Shown here in pieces: positions 46,298 through 54,660 of a stretch of 64,000 nucleotides of DNA (the first letter of the stretch is position 1; the number at the start of each line of letters is the position of its first letter). The notes under the pieces were generated by a model. That model saw only the letters and a list, made by a program, of their open reading frames with translations, searched no databases and had not been told where the DNA came from. This DNA comes from Emcibacter sp. (GTDB lineage Bacteria; Pseudomonadota; Alphaproteobacteria; Sphingomonadales; Emcibacteraceae): positions 744,001 to 808,000 of the forward strand of contig NZ_OY776217.1 of the NCBI RefSeq assembly GCF_963675455.1, in the 5' to 3' direction. Both the position numbers and the translations under genes were made by a program.

Positions 46298-46717
46298 TTA
46301 TTTCTGAATCCATGGAAGATCTGCCGCCTTCCAGCCGTTCACCCTGCCCCGATGATTGTTTCCGTCGCGATCCCCCTCGAATCCCCCGGCGATGTTGTAA
46401 CAGGCCTGATAACCGGCCGCTGCCGCCTTCTCTGCCGCCGCCCGGGAACGTACGCCGGACCGGCACAGGAAATAGACGGGCGCTGATTTCAGAATGCCCT
46501 GCTGTTCCATCATATCCACAAATTGATTGTTTACCTGCATGGCGGGATAGAGCTGCCAGCTGATCAGAACAGGCGCCTTGCCCAGGGCCCTCAGGTCGGG
46601 CACGCCGACAAAAGACCACTCGGCATCGGTTCTGACATCGACCAGAACAGCTTCCGGGTTTTCCTTCAATGTTGCCCAGGTTTCCTCAACTGAAACGTCT
46701 CCGGCAAATCCCGTCAT
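46298..46717 (-). CDS. Rhodanese-like sulfurtransferase
   Basis: A 139-residue single rhodanese domain. The catalytic loop is 'CRSGVRS' with C85, and 'VLVDVRTDAEWSFVGVP' is the N-terminal family block. It could transfer sulfane sulfur; the acceptor is unknown. The ATG at 46717 follows GGTGGATAAG; a frame extends to 46792 without family similarity. It lies nine bases from dnaA and probably shares a transcript with it, an unusual partner. Confidence 0.9.
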   Translation of the reverse strand: MTGFAGDVSVEETWATLKENPEAVLVDVRTDAEWSFVGVPDLRALGKAPVLISWQLYPAMQVNNQFVDMMEQQGILKSAPVYFLCRSGVRSRAAAEKAAAAGYQACYNIAGGFEGDRDGNNHRGRVNGWKAADLPWIQK

Positions 46718-47202
46718 TATTTTCTTATCCACCCTGTATCCGGAATTGCACCGGACCGTTAAACAATCAAAACTCTCTTGCCGCGCCCACACGGGCGGAC
46801 CAACTTTAACTATCGAGAAAACACCCCGGTTTCAGGGTGTGTTTTGCATAACGGCGGTGTTTTTTCAGGCCCCAGGCGGGATCATTCATTATTACCTTTC
46901 CGTCACACGGTCTCCCCTCTCTAAACGGGAAACACAAGCCTACATTTCAGCGCCTGTGGCGGTCAACTGATTCGATGCACCACAATGCAAATAAATTCTC
47001 TCTATATGGCTTGACTTGGGGGTCGTACACAAGATGTAGTAGACACGTCAAAAGCTGTGCCAGGATGAAACAGTTTATCTGCATTTACAACTTGGCGCAG
47101 AAGACACCCGACGGCACAAAAAAACCGCACCCTGAAAGGTGCGGCTTTTCAGAACCATTTTTCGGCCAAAATCCGGTGGATTATCGGCGACTCGGTAATG
47201 TC
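46718..47202. other. Intergenic region rhodanese-rpsT
   Basis: About 485 bases with no supported gene. It contains the rpsT terminator (47125-47144) and a weaker hairpin, ACACCC/GGGTGT, at 46821-46840 with a short T-run on the minus strand. The rhodanese-dnaA promoter must lie here. No cluster of DnaA boxes was seen. Confidence 0.6.
47125..47144 (-). terminator. Rho-independent terminator of rpsT
   Basis: CCGCACC / GGTGCGG around the loop CTGAAA. On the minus strand it is followed by TTTTTTTGTG. It lies about 60 bases after the rpsT stop. Confidence 0.88.
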
Positions 47203-47469
47203 TTATGCAGAGATGGCTTTCACACGTTTTGCCAGCCGGGAAACTTTCCGCGAAGCTGTCTTTTTGTGCATAACGCCCTTGGTCACACCGCGCATCAGCT
47301 CGGGCTGTGCCTGGCGAAGGGCTTCACGGGCTTCATCCGCATTTCCGGCTTCCAGAGCCAGCTCTACTTTTTTCACAAAAGTGCGAATCCGGCTGCGCCG
47401 TGATTTGTTGATCTCTGTTCTTGTTGCGTTACGACGAACTCTTTTTTTGGCCTGTAATGTATTTGCCAT
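47203..47469 (-). CDS. rpsT: 30S ribosomal protein S20
   Basis: An 88-residue, very basic helical protein. The start 'MANTLQAKKRVRRNATRTEIN' (in part) and the pattern 'SRIRTFVKKVELAL' with 'MHKKTASRKVSRLAKRV' are diagnostic of S20, which binds 16S rRNA. The position upstream of dnaA is usual in alphaproteobacteria. It is monocistronic, with its own terminator. Confidence 0.98.
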   Translation of the reverse strand: MANTLQAKKRVRRNATRTEINKSRRSRIRTFVKKVELALEAGNADEAREALRQAQPELMRGVTKGVMHKKTASRKVSRLAKRVKAISA

Positions 47470-47746
47470 CAGGTAAACCTATCTTTCCTATAAAGCTGTG
47501 TTCTGCATCATGTTGTCCCGGGATAATCATTTCCAGGGGAAACCGGAGAATCGCCAGCCTCAAAACCTTTTGATTAATTTTCAAGTCGTGGCTTATAAAC
47601 ATGCCCGCGGGCAAGGTCAACAAGCTTTTCACACTGCATCCGCAATTTTAGCCAGATTCCCGATAAAAAACAGCCCTGCGCCTGAATAAAAGTCACAAAA
47701 GCCAGCAAGGCGGCCTTTTCAAAGTCTCATTTTCAGAGGCACGAAC

Positions 47747-48523
47747 CTATTTATGCTTGAATTCCGGCGTTCTCTTTTCGGCAAAAGCGGACATGCCTTC
47801 CTTCTGGTCCTCTGTCGCAAACAGGGAATGGAAAATCCGCCGCTCAAACATCACCCCTTCGGCCAGGGTGGTTTCATAAGCCTTGTTGACGCATTCCTTG
47901 GCAATCATCACGGACGGCAGGGACAGTTCGGCAATCTTTTTTGCCGTGGCCAGCGCCTCTTCCACCAGCTGATCGGTGGGAACAATCCGGCTGACCAGGC
48001 CTGAACGCTCTGCTTCTTCTGCATCCATCATGCGGCCTGTCAGGATCATGTCCATGGCTTTGGACTTGCCGACAAAACGGGTCAGGCGCTGGGTGCCGCC
48101 GGCGCCTGGAATCACCCCCAGCTTGATTTCAGGCTGGCCGAATTTTGCATTCTCCGCGGCCAGGATAAAGTCGCACATCATGGCAAGTTCACATCCGCCG
48201 CCAAGCGCATATCCCGCAACCGCCGCAATGATCGGTTTGCGGCAACGGGTGGCTTCTTCCCAGTTGGTGGTAATGAAGTCTTCCTTGAACACATCCATGT
48301 ACGTCTTGGACTGCATTTCCTTGATGTCGGCGCCGGCGGCAAAAGCCTTTTCGCTGCCGGTGATCACGATGGCCCGGATTTCGTCATCTGCCTCGAAGGC
48401 GCGCAGGGCTTCGGTCATCTCATTCATCAACTGGCCGTTCAGCGCATTCAGAGCCTCGGGCCGGTTCAGGGTAATCAGACCAACCGGTTCCTTGCGATCC
48501 ACCAGAATCATTTCATAGGACAT
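47747..48523 (-). CDS. Enoyl-CoA hydratase (crotonase family)
   Basis: A 258-residue enzyme that hydrates 2-enoyl-CoA in beta-oxidation. The catalytic glutamates E112 ('ALGGGCELAMMCD') and E132 ('FGQPEIKLGVIPGAGGT') are both present, and the oxyanion-hole segment 'FAAGADIKEM' is intact. It resembles short-chain hydratases of the mitochondrial ECHS1/PaaF type. It lies between rpsT and mutM, as in other alphaproteobacteria. Confidence 0.93.
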   Translation of the reverse strand: MSYEMILVDRKEPVGLITLNRPEALNALNGQLMNEMTEALRAFEADDEIRAIVITGSEKAFAAGADIKEMQSKTYMDVFKEDFITTNWEEATRCRKPIIAAVAGYALGGGCELAMMCDFILAAENAKFGQPEIKLGVIPGAGGTQRLTRFVGKSKAMDMILTGRMMDAEEAERSGLVSRIVPTDQLVEEALATAKKIAELSLPSVMIAKECVNKAYETTLAEGVMFERRIFHSLFATEDQKEGMSAFAEKRTPEFKHK

Positions 48524-48620
48524 GCTTCTTCTCCTTGTTTATTCAGGCCGGGTTTTATTCAGGCCGGCTAGTCATCGGGCCGGGACAAGCGCCCCTGCCG
48601 ATCGAGCCATCGGGTTATTG

Positions 48621-49034
48621 TTACTCAGGAGTAACTGAATAGCGAATAACCGTCTGCCGATCAAATGAAATTGTGATGACCAGATATTCACTGTCCCGTC
48701 TGGCCGTCAGGCAATAAAGTGATTCTTCATCACACTGGTCATCCGGCACCGGATTCTGCGACACCTTCCAGCCCAGCGACGGCACCACCACCCGGTAATA
48801 GTCATATACCTCAAGGGCAGCGACTTTCCCGCTGGCCATGGCCTTGATAATACGGCCGCCGGGGCTGTCAAACACCACCCGCTCATCCTCTATCTCCAGG
48901 GTTCCGGGAAACAGCGGAAGATCGAGATCAGTCATAAAGCTTTCCTGTTCCGCTGCAACTGACAGATGTGCGAGTGGAACCATGAGGGACAGGCCGATCA
49001 TCAGACTCAAAAAAAAGCGTCGTACTGTCGTCAT
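48621..49034 (-). CDS. Secreted protein of unknown function, 137 residues
   Basis: A signal peptide ('RFFLSLMIGLSLMVPLAHLSVAA') precedes a small domain beginning with an acidic strand region ('LDLPLFPGTLEIEDERVVFDSPGGRI'). A helix ('VAALEVYDYYRVVVPSLGW') and paired cysteines ('CDEESLYC') likely to form a disulfide follow. The layout suggests a periplasmic DUF-type protein. The ATG at 49034 is chosen because it places the signal peptide at the N-terminus. It lies just downstream of mutM. Confidence 0.75.
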   Translation of the reverse strand: MTTVRRFFLSLMIGLSLMVPLAHLSVAAEQESFMTDLDLPLFPGTLEIEDERVVFDSPGGRIIKAMASGKVAALEVYDYYRVVVPSLGWKVSQNPVPDDQCDEESLYCLTARRDSEYLVITISFDRQTVIRYSVTPE

Positions 49035-49087
49035 AAATGAATTTTCCCGGTTGCCTCGTTTTGAATCCTGCGCCTGCGACAGCATAG

Positions 49088-49927
49088 CTAACCCTGACAG
49101 GCAGGACAATAGAATGTGGAACGGCCGCTTTGCACGATGCGCCGGATTTCATGGCCGCACCCCTCTTTCAGGCAGATTTCTCCCTCCCGGCCGTAAACGG
49201 CGAAATTATGCTGGAAATAGCCGAGTTCGCCGTCCACCCGGGCATAATCCTTCAGGGTCGATCCCCCGGCGGCAATCGCCCGCTGCAACACATCGCGGAT
49301 CACCGGCACCAGACGCGCCGCCCGTTTCCCGGTCACGGACGCCGCCTGTCGTTTGGGGGAAATACCCGCATAAAAGAGCGCCTCACAGACATAGATATTG
49401 CCAAGCCCGGCGACAACCTTCTGGTCCAGCAGGGCATTTTTGACCGGCGTTTTCCGGCCCCTGAATTTTTCCGAAAGATAAAGATCGTCAAATTCATTGC
49501 CCAGCGGTTCGGGTCCCATGCCGGCAAACAGTTTATGGTTGGACAGGTCTTCCTCCGGGCACAGGTCCATCAGACCGAACCGGCGCGGATCGTTAAAGAC
49601 CACCCGGTCGCCGCGGTCGGTGTCGAAAACCACATGATCATGTTTACCCAGAGCCTGTGCCTCTTTTTCGGCGGCCGGCACCAGTGTCATGCGCCCGGAC
49701 ATGCCCAGATGTATGATCAGCACCTCGCCGGACGACAGATGGGCCAGAATATATTTGGCCCGGCGGCTGATTCTGTCGACCCGCTGCCCCTGCAGACGTT
49801 CGGCAAATTTTTCGGGAAAGGGAAATCTGAGATCCGGCCGGCGTTGCAGCACTCCGGTCAGCACCCGGCCCTCCAGAACGGGGGCGATCCCCCGGCAGAC
49901 TGTTTCCACTTCTGGCAATTCAGGCAT
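49088..49927 (-). CDS. mutM: Formamidopyrimidine-DNA glycosylase MutM (Fpg)
   Basis: A 279-residue base-excision repair enzyme that removes 8-oxoguanine. The mature N-terminus PELPEVETV supplies the catalytic proline 2 and glutamate 3. The helix-two-turn-helix block 'DQKVVAGLGNIYVCEALF' and a C-terminal zinc finger with cysteines in 'CLKEGCGHEI' and 'FYCPACQG' are present. The ATG at 49927 follows AGGAGGG and is required for the proline-2 mechanism. It is divergent from ubiE. Confidence 0.97.
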   Translation of the reverse strand: MPELPEVETVCRGIAPVLEGRVLTGVLQRRPDLRFPFPEKFAERLQGQRVDRISRRAKYILAHLSSGEVLIIHLGMSGRMTLVPAAEKEAQALGKHDHVVFDTDRGDRVVFNDPRRFGLMDLCPEEDLSNHKLFAGMGPEPLGNEFDDLYLSEKFRGRKTPVKNALLDQKVVAGLGNIYVCEALFYAGISPKRQAASVTGKRAARLVPVIRDVLQRAIAAGGSTLKDYARVDGELGYFQHNFAVYGREGEICLKEGCGHEIRRIVQSGRSTFYCPACQG

Positions 49928-49989
49928 AAGCCCTCCTGATTCTTGTCCCTGCCACAACATTAAACTGGAACAGCCCCGTTGAGTAGGTT

Positions 49990-50802
49990 ATGTTCCGCAA
50001 CATGACCGAGAAGAATACAGAAGCGCCCTCAAAAGACCAGAGCGAAACCACCCATTTCGGATACCGTACCGTCGAGGCGGAAAAGAAACAGGGACTGGTC
50101 CGTAATGTTTTTGACAATGTGGCCCGCAAATACGACCTGATGAATGACGTCATGAGCGCCGGCCTGCACCGCCTGTGGAAAGACGAACTGATCCGGGTCC
50201 TGCGTCCGCAACCGGGCATGAAGCTGATCGATGTGGCCGGCGGCACCGGCGATATCGCCTTCCGTTTTCTGGAAGCGGCACGACGGATCCCGGGCAATGC
50301 GGACAATCCCGCAGAAGTGACTGTCTGCGACATCAATAACAACATGCTGACCGTCGGCCGGGACCGGGCCATTGACCGGGGCATCCTGGAAAATATCGAC
50401 TGGGTCTGCGGCAATGCGGAGGCCCTGCCGCTGCCGGACAGCTGCATGGACGCCTATACCATCGCCTTCGGCATCCGCAACGTGACCAACATTGACAAGG
50501 CGCTGGCCGAGGCCCGCCGGGTTCTCAAGCCGGGCGGGCATTTCCTGTGTCTGGAATTCAGCCATGTTGATCTGCCGCTGCTGGAAAAGCTCTATGATGT
50601 CTATAGTTTTGAACTGATCCCCCGCTTTGGCCAGTGGATCACAGGGGACAAGGACAGCTACCAGTATCTGGTCGAAAGTATCCGGCGGTTTCCGTCCCAG
50701 GATAAATTCAAAGGCATGATTTCCGAAGCCGGCTTCAAACAGGTCAGCTATCGCAATATGTCCGGCGGTGTTGTCGCCCTGCATTCGGGATGGCGGATCT
50801 GA
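49990..50802 (+). CDS. ubiE: Ubiquinone/menaquinone methyltransferase UbiE
   Basis: A 270-residue SAM-dependent C-methyltransferase of ubiquinone synthesis. The signature blocks 'VRNVFDNVARKYDLMNDVMS', SAM motif I 'DVAGGTGDIAFRF' and 'YTIAFGIRNVTNIDKALAEA' are all present, and it ends with 'GGVVALHSGWRI'. It is the first gene of a long plus-strand run, followed one base later by ubiB. An internal ATG four codons later is an alternative start. Confidence 0.97.
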   Translation: MFRNMTEKNTEAPSKDQSETTHFGYRTVEAEKKQGLVRNVFDNVARKYDLMNDVMSAGLHRLWKDELIRVLRPQPGMKLIDVAGGTGDIAFRFLEAARRIPGNADNPAEVTVCDINNNMLTVGRDRAIDRGILENIDWVCGNAEALPLPDSCMDAYTIAFGIRNVTNIDKALAEARRVLKPGGHFLCLEFSHVDLPLLEKLYDVYSFELIPRFGQWITGDKDSYQYLVESIRRFPSQDKFKGMISEAGFKQVSYRNMSGGVVALHSGWRI

Positions 50803-50803
50803 G

Positions 50804-52345
50804 ATGTTTCGCACTGTTCGCCATATAGGCCGCCTGATCCGGGTCGGTTTCACACTGGCGCAGCATGACGCATTGACCGACCTGCTCGATCTGTTCGGTG
50901 AAAGGCCCAGGGCCCTGGACCAGCTGAAAAGCATGCGCAAGGTCCGTCGTCCGGCGGAAGGTGAAACACCCAATACGCGGCTTGTTCTGGCCCTGCAAAG
51001 CCTGGGCCCCACTTTTATCAAGTTCGGGCAGGCGCTGGCCACCCGGCCGGACATTATCGGTGCCGAAGTGGCGCTCGACCTGATGCGCCTGCAGGACCGG
51101 GTCGCGCCCTTTCCCGGCAGCGAAGCCAGCAAAATTGTCGCCGCCGATCTTGGCGGTGATATTTCCCAATTCTTTTCCGATTTCGATGAAGAACCGGTTG
51201 CCGCGGCTTCCATCGCCCAGGTTCACCGGGCGACAACAACCGACGGCCGCAAGGTAGCGGTCAAGGTGTTGCGTCCCGGCATCGAACAGGCCTTTGCCCG
51301 CGATCTGGAAAGCTTTGACTGGCTGGCGCGGGTGGTCGAACGCTATTCCCGCAAGTCCCGCCGCCTGCGGCCGACCAAGGTCATTGAGACCATTTCCGAA
51401 ACCATTTCCATGGAGATGGACTTTCGCTATGAGGCCGCCGCTTCCTCGCAATTGAAGGAAAGCATGCAACACTACCCGGACTATGATGTGCCGGAAGTGG
51501 ACTGGGACCGCACCGGCCGACAGGTCCTGACCACCGAATGGGTGGACGGCATCGCCTTTTCCGACCGGGAGGCCCTGGAAAAATCCGGCCTCGACCGCAA
51601 AATCCTGGCGCAACGCCTGGTACAGGTTTTCCTGTCGCAGGCGCTGGACGACGGTTTTTTCCATGCCGACCTGCACCAGGGTAACCTGTTTGCCTGTGAA
51701 GGAAACAGCATTACCGCCATCGATTTCGGCATTATGGGACAAATCGACCGCAAAACCCGCCGGGCGCTGGCAGAGATTCTTTATGGTTTTATCACCCGGG
51801 ATTATGACAGGGTCGCCCAGGCGCATTTCGATATCGGCTATGTGCACCAGGACCAGTCGCTGGATAAATTCAAACAGGCCCTCAGGGCCATTGGCGATCC
51901 AGTGATCGGCAAGCCGGTCAATGAAATTTCCGTAGGGCGCCTGCTGTCCCAGCTGTTTGAAACCACCGAAACCTTCAATATGCAGACCCAGCCGCAGCTA
52001 TTGCTGCTGCAGAAAACCATGGTGACTGTTGAGGGTGTGGCGCTGGATCTGGACCCCGATATCAATATGTGGGAAAGCTCCCGGCCAATCATTGAAAACT
52101 GGATGAAGAAAAACCTGGGCCCCCAGGCACAGATTCGCGATTTTACGGAAACAGCTGTCTCGATCATCCGGAAAATGCCGAAACTTGTCGACGATCTTGA
52201 ACAGATCGCCGAATCTGCAAAACACATGCAGACTTTTGCCGGCAGAGGCCGGGACTCAGGCTGGAGCAAACCCTTTCTTCTGGGGCTGGCCGGCGGCCTG
52301 ATCGCCAGCACATTTGCCTATCTTATGTATATCTCGTTTAATTAA
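50804..52345 (+). CDS. ubiB: Ubiquinone biosynthesis regulatory kinase-like protein UbiB
   Basis: 513 residues, ABC1/ADCK atypical kinase family. The KxGQ motif is in 'FIKFGQALATRPD' and the Ala-rich loop in 'VAAASIAQVHRA'. The catalytic-type block 'FFHADLHQGNLF' and 'AIDFGIMG' complete the fold, and a C-terminal hydrophobic segment ('LLGLAGGLIASTFAYLMYI') anchors it in the membrane. It supports extraction or assembly of ubiquinone intermediates with ATPase activity. The ATG is one base after the ubiE stop. Confidence 0.95.
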   Translation: MFRTVRHIGRLIRVGFTLAQHDALTDLLDLFGERPRALDQLKSMRKVRRPAEGETPNTRLVLALQSLGPTFIKFGQALATRPDIIGAEVALDLMRLQDRVAPFPGSEASKIVAADLGGDISQFFSDFDEEPVAAASIAQVHRATTTDGRKVAVKVLRPGIEQAFARDLESFDWLARVVERYSRKSRRLRPTKVIETISETISMEMDFRYEAAASSQLKESMQHYPDYDVPEVDWDRTGRQVLTTEWVDGIAFSDREALEKSGLDRKILAQRLVQVFLSQALDDGFFHADLHQGNLFACEGNSITAIDFGIMGQIDRKTRRALAEILYGFITRDYDRVAQAHFDIGYVHQDQSLDKFKQALRAIGDPVIGKPVNEISVGRLLSQLFETTETFNMQTQPQLLLLQKTMVTVEGVALDLDPDINMWESSRPIIENWMKKNLGPQAQIRDFTETAVSIIRKMPKLVDDLEQIAESAKHMQTFAGRGRDSGWSKPFLLGLAGGLIASTFAYLMYISFN

Positions 52346-52443
52346 CATCATTTTTGCGGTAAAATATTGATTTTCCACAAACCCGGACCTACATTGTTGC
52401 CGGTGTAGAATTTCAGTTGGATTCCCGTGAGCGATTTGAGTTG

Positions 52444-53688
52444 ATGTCGGATATTTTAAACAACAAACGGCTTTTGCTGATCATTGGCGGCGGTATTGCC
52501 GCCTACAAGGTGCTGGAACTGATCCGGCGACTGAAAGAACGCAATGTCAGAATTCGCCCCATCCTCACCAAAGGCGGCGCCCAGTTTGTCACCCCGCTGT
52601 CAGTCAGCGCCCTGGCCGAGGAAAAAGTCTATCAGGATATTTTCTCCCTGACCGACGAGGCGGAAATGGGCCATATCCGCCTGTCCCGGGAAACGGATCT
52701 GGTGCTGGTGGCGCCTGCCACCGCCGACCTGATGGCGAAAATGGCCGCCGGCATTGCAGACGACCTGGCCACCACCACCCTGCTGGCCACTGACAAACCT
52801 GTCCTGATCGCACCCAGCATGAACACCATGATGTGGGAGCATCCGGCCACCCAGCGTAATCTTGACCGGCTTCAGGAGGATGGCATCGGGATCATCCAGC
52901 CGGGCTCAGGCGATCTGGCCTGCGGCGAAGTGGGCGCCGGGCGGCTGGCGGAAGTGCCGGATATCATCCGCACCATCGAGAATTTCTTCGAAAGCCGCCG
53001 GGCCCAAAGTGCGCTTACCGGTAAACATGTAATTGTCACGGCCGGCCCGACCCATGAGGCCATCGACCCGGTCCGCTATATCGCCAACAGATCGAGCGGT
53101 AAACAGGGTTATGCCATTGCCTCGGCGCTGGTCGATCTTGGCGCCCGGGTCACACTGGTGTCCGGGCCGACCGCGCTGGACTGTCCCGACGGGGTGGAGC
53201 GGATCAATGTGGAAACGGCCCGGGACATGAATGCCGCGGTCGACGCCGCCCTGCCGGCGGATGTGGCTGTCTGTGTAGCCGCCGTTGCCGACTGGCGTAC
53301 AGAAGGCTGCGCCGAGCAGAAAATCAAGAAACAGGGCGGCGGTCTGCCGGACCTGCATCTGGTGGAAAATCCTGATATACTGAGGGCGCTTTCGCAAAAA
53401 TCCGAAAGACGTCCCGCCCTGGTTATCGGCTTTGCCGCCGAAACGGAGAATGTGGCCGATCATGCCCGCGCCAAAAGGGAGCGCAAGGGCTGTGACTGGA
53501 TTGTCGCCAACAATGTTTCCTTCTCGGACGGAGTCAGCGTCATGGGGGGCGACACAAATGCAGTACTTCTGATCACGGAAGAGGGAGAACTATCCTGGCC
53601 GGAAGCGGGCAAGGACCAGATCGCCCGGCAACTGGCCGCGGAAATAGAAAAAAAATTCAGACAACAGGCAGAACAGGAAAAAAAATGA
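52444..53688 (+). CDS. coaBC: Bifunctional phosphopantothenoylcysteine decarboxylase / phosphopantothenate-cysteine ligase
   Basis: A 414-residue enzyme of coenzyme A synthesis. The N-terminal flavin-dependent CoaC domain (about 1-180) has 'LLIIGGGIAAYKVLELIRRL' (in part), the active-site block 'PSMNTMMWEHPA' and the conserved cysteine in 'GDLACGEVGAGRL'. The CoaB ligase domain begins near 190 with 'KHVIVTAGPTHEAIDPVRYI' and has the dimer-loop region 'AAVADWRTEG'. The ATG at 52444 is preferred over a TTG at 52417. Its stop overlaps dut (ATGA). Confidence 0.95.
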   Translation: MSDILNNKRLLLIIGGGIAAYKVLELIRRLKERNVRIRPILTKGGAQFVTPLSVSALAEEKVYQDIFSLTDEAEMGHIRLSRETDLVLVAPATADLMAKMAAGIADDLATTTLLATDKPVLIAPSMNTMMWEHPATQRNLDRLQEDGIGIIQPGSGDLACGEVGAGRLAEVPDIIRTIENFFESRRAQSALTGKHVIVTAGPTHEAIDPVRYIANRSSGKQGYAIASALVDLGARVTLVSGPTALDCPDGVERINVETARDMNAAVDAALPADVAVCVAAVADWRTEGCAEQKIKKQGGGLPDLHLVENPDILRALSQKSERRPALVIGFAAETENVADHARAKRERKGCDWIVANNVSFSDGVSVMGGDTNAVLLITEEGELSWPEAGKDQIARQLAAEIEKKFRQQAEQEKK

Positions 53689-54140
53689 CAACAGTAGGCA
53701 TACAGATACTGGAGCACGGTCAGGGATTGAAACTGCCGGAATATGAAACATCCCACAGCGCCGGCATGGACCTGATGGCCGCGGTGGCCGAGGGCGAGGA
53801 AATTGTCCTGAAACCGGGCGACCGCCAACTCATCCCGACCGGCTTTGCCATGGCACTGCCCGGCGATTTTGAAGCCCAGGTCCGTCCCAGGTCCGGGTTG
53901 GCCTGGAAAAACGGCGTGACCGTTCTCAATTCGCCCGGCACCATTGATGCGGACTATCGCGGCGAAGTGAAGGTTATCCTGGTCAATCATGGCCGGGAAG
54001 ATTTTGTCATCACCCGCGGCATGCGAATTGCCCAGATGGTCATTGCCCCGGTCACACAGATCGGCTGGGACCAGCGTGATAGCCTGGATGACACCGCACG
54101 CGGCAGTGGCGGCTTCGGCTCTACCGGCGTAAGCACCTAA
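53685..54140 (+). CDS. dut: Deoxyuridine 5'-triphosphate nucleotidohydrolase
   Basis: A 151-residue homotrimeric dUTPase. Motif 1 is 'AGMDLMA', motif 2 'PRSGLAWKNG', motif 3 'VLNSPGTIDADYRGE' and motif 5 'RGSGGFGSTG' at the C-terminus; all are intact. It hydrolyses dUTP to dUMP, protecting DNA and feeding dTMP synthesis. It is translationally coupled to coaBC, a pairing widespread in bacteria. Confidence 0.97.
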   Translation: MTTVGIQILEHGQGLKLPEYETSHSAGMDLMAAVAEGEEIVLKPGDRQLIPTGFAMALPGDFEAQVRPRSGLAWKNGVTVLNSPGTIDADYRGEVKVILVNHGREDFVITRGMRIAQMVIAPVTQIGWDQRDSLDDTARGSGGFGSTGVST

Positions 54141-54156
54141 GACGCGGAGGATATCC

Positions 54157-54612
54157 ATGTTTCGACTGACCAAAAAAATGATCTATGCCCTGGAAGCCGT
54201 TGTCGATATTGCCTACAACGGCCGGGTCAATCCAGTGCAAAGCCGCGACATTACCAAACGGCAGGGCATTCCCCAGCGCTATCTTGAACAGGTCATGCAA
54301 CAGCTTGTCCGCACCGGCATTCTCAAGGGCGTGCGCGGCCCCAAGGGAGGATACTTTCTGGCCCGGGAACGGCGCCGGATTACAGTGGGGGAGATCGTCC
54401 GGGTCATCAACGAACTGGATAGCAAAAGTGTGAGGACGGAATTTGTGTCCCAGTCAGACCTCGGCGTCAAGGTGATCAATCCGCTGCTGGAGGAACTGAA
54501 CAGGAAAATTATGGACAGGCTGGACAATATCACATTGCAGGATCTTTGCGAGCGCGCCACAATTGAAGGAGTCGAATCTGACTCCGCCCGGGAATTTGTT
54601 TTTACCATCTAG
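54157..54612 (+). CDS. Rrf2-family transcriptional regulator without iron-sulfur cysteines (CymR-like)
   Basis: 151 residues. The N-terminal winged helix (about 1-65) shows 'YALEAVVDIAYNG', 'IPQRYLEQVMQQL' and 'GVRGPKGGYFLAR', the Rrf2 signature. The three cysteines that hold the cluster in IscR, RirA or NsrR are absent; the only cysteine is C131. This matches the cluster-free CymR type, which in Firmicutes senses cysteine status by binding CysK. The next gene here is cysK, so control of cysteine synthesis is a reasonable inference. The start follows GCGGAGG. Confidence 0.88.
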   Translation: MFRLTKKMIYALEAVVDIAYNGRVNPVQSRDITKRQGIPQRYLEQVMQQLVRTGILKGVRGPKGGYFLARERRRITVGEIVRVINELDSKSVRTEFVSQSDLGVKVINPLLEELNRKIMDRLDNITLQDLCERATIEGVESDSAREFVFTI

Positions 54613-54660
54613 AACACTGACCGCTACGTCGGATATTTTGACATTCATCAGGAGGCTAAC

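Noticed and set aside
46725..46733. DnaA-box-like TTATCCACC
   Set aside because: A single site with one mismatch at the rhodanese start; not enough for an origin.
46821..46840. ACACCC/GGGTGT hairpin as a full terminator
   Set aside because: Short stem with a bulge and far from any 3' end; kept only as a remark in the intergenic entry.
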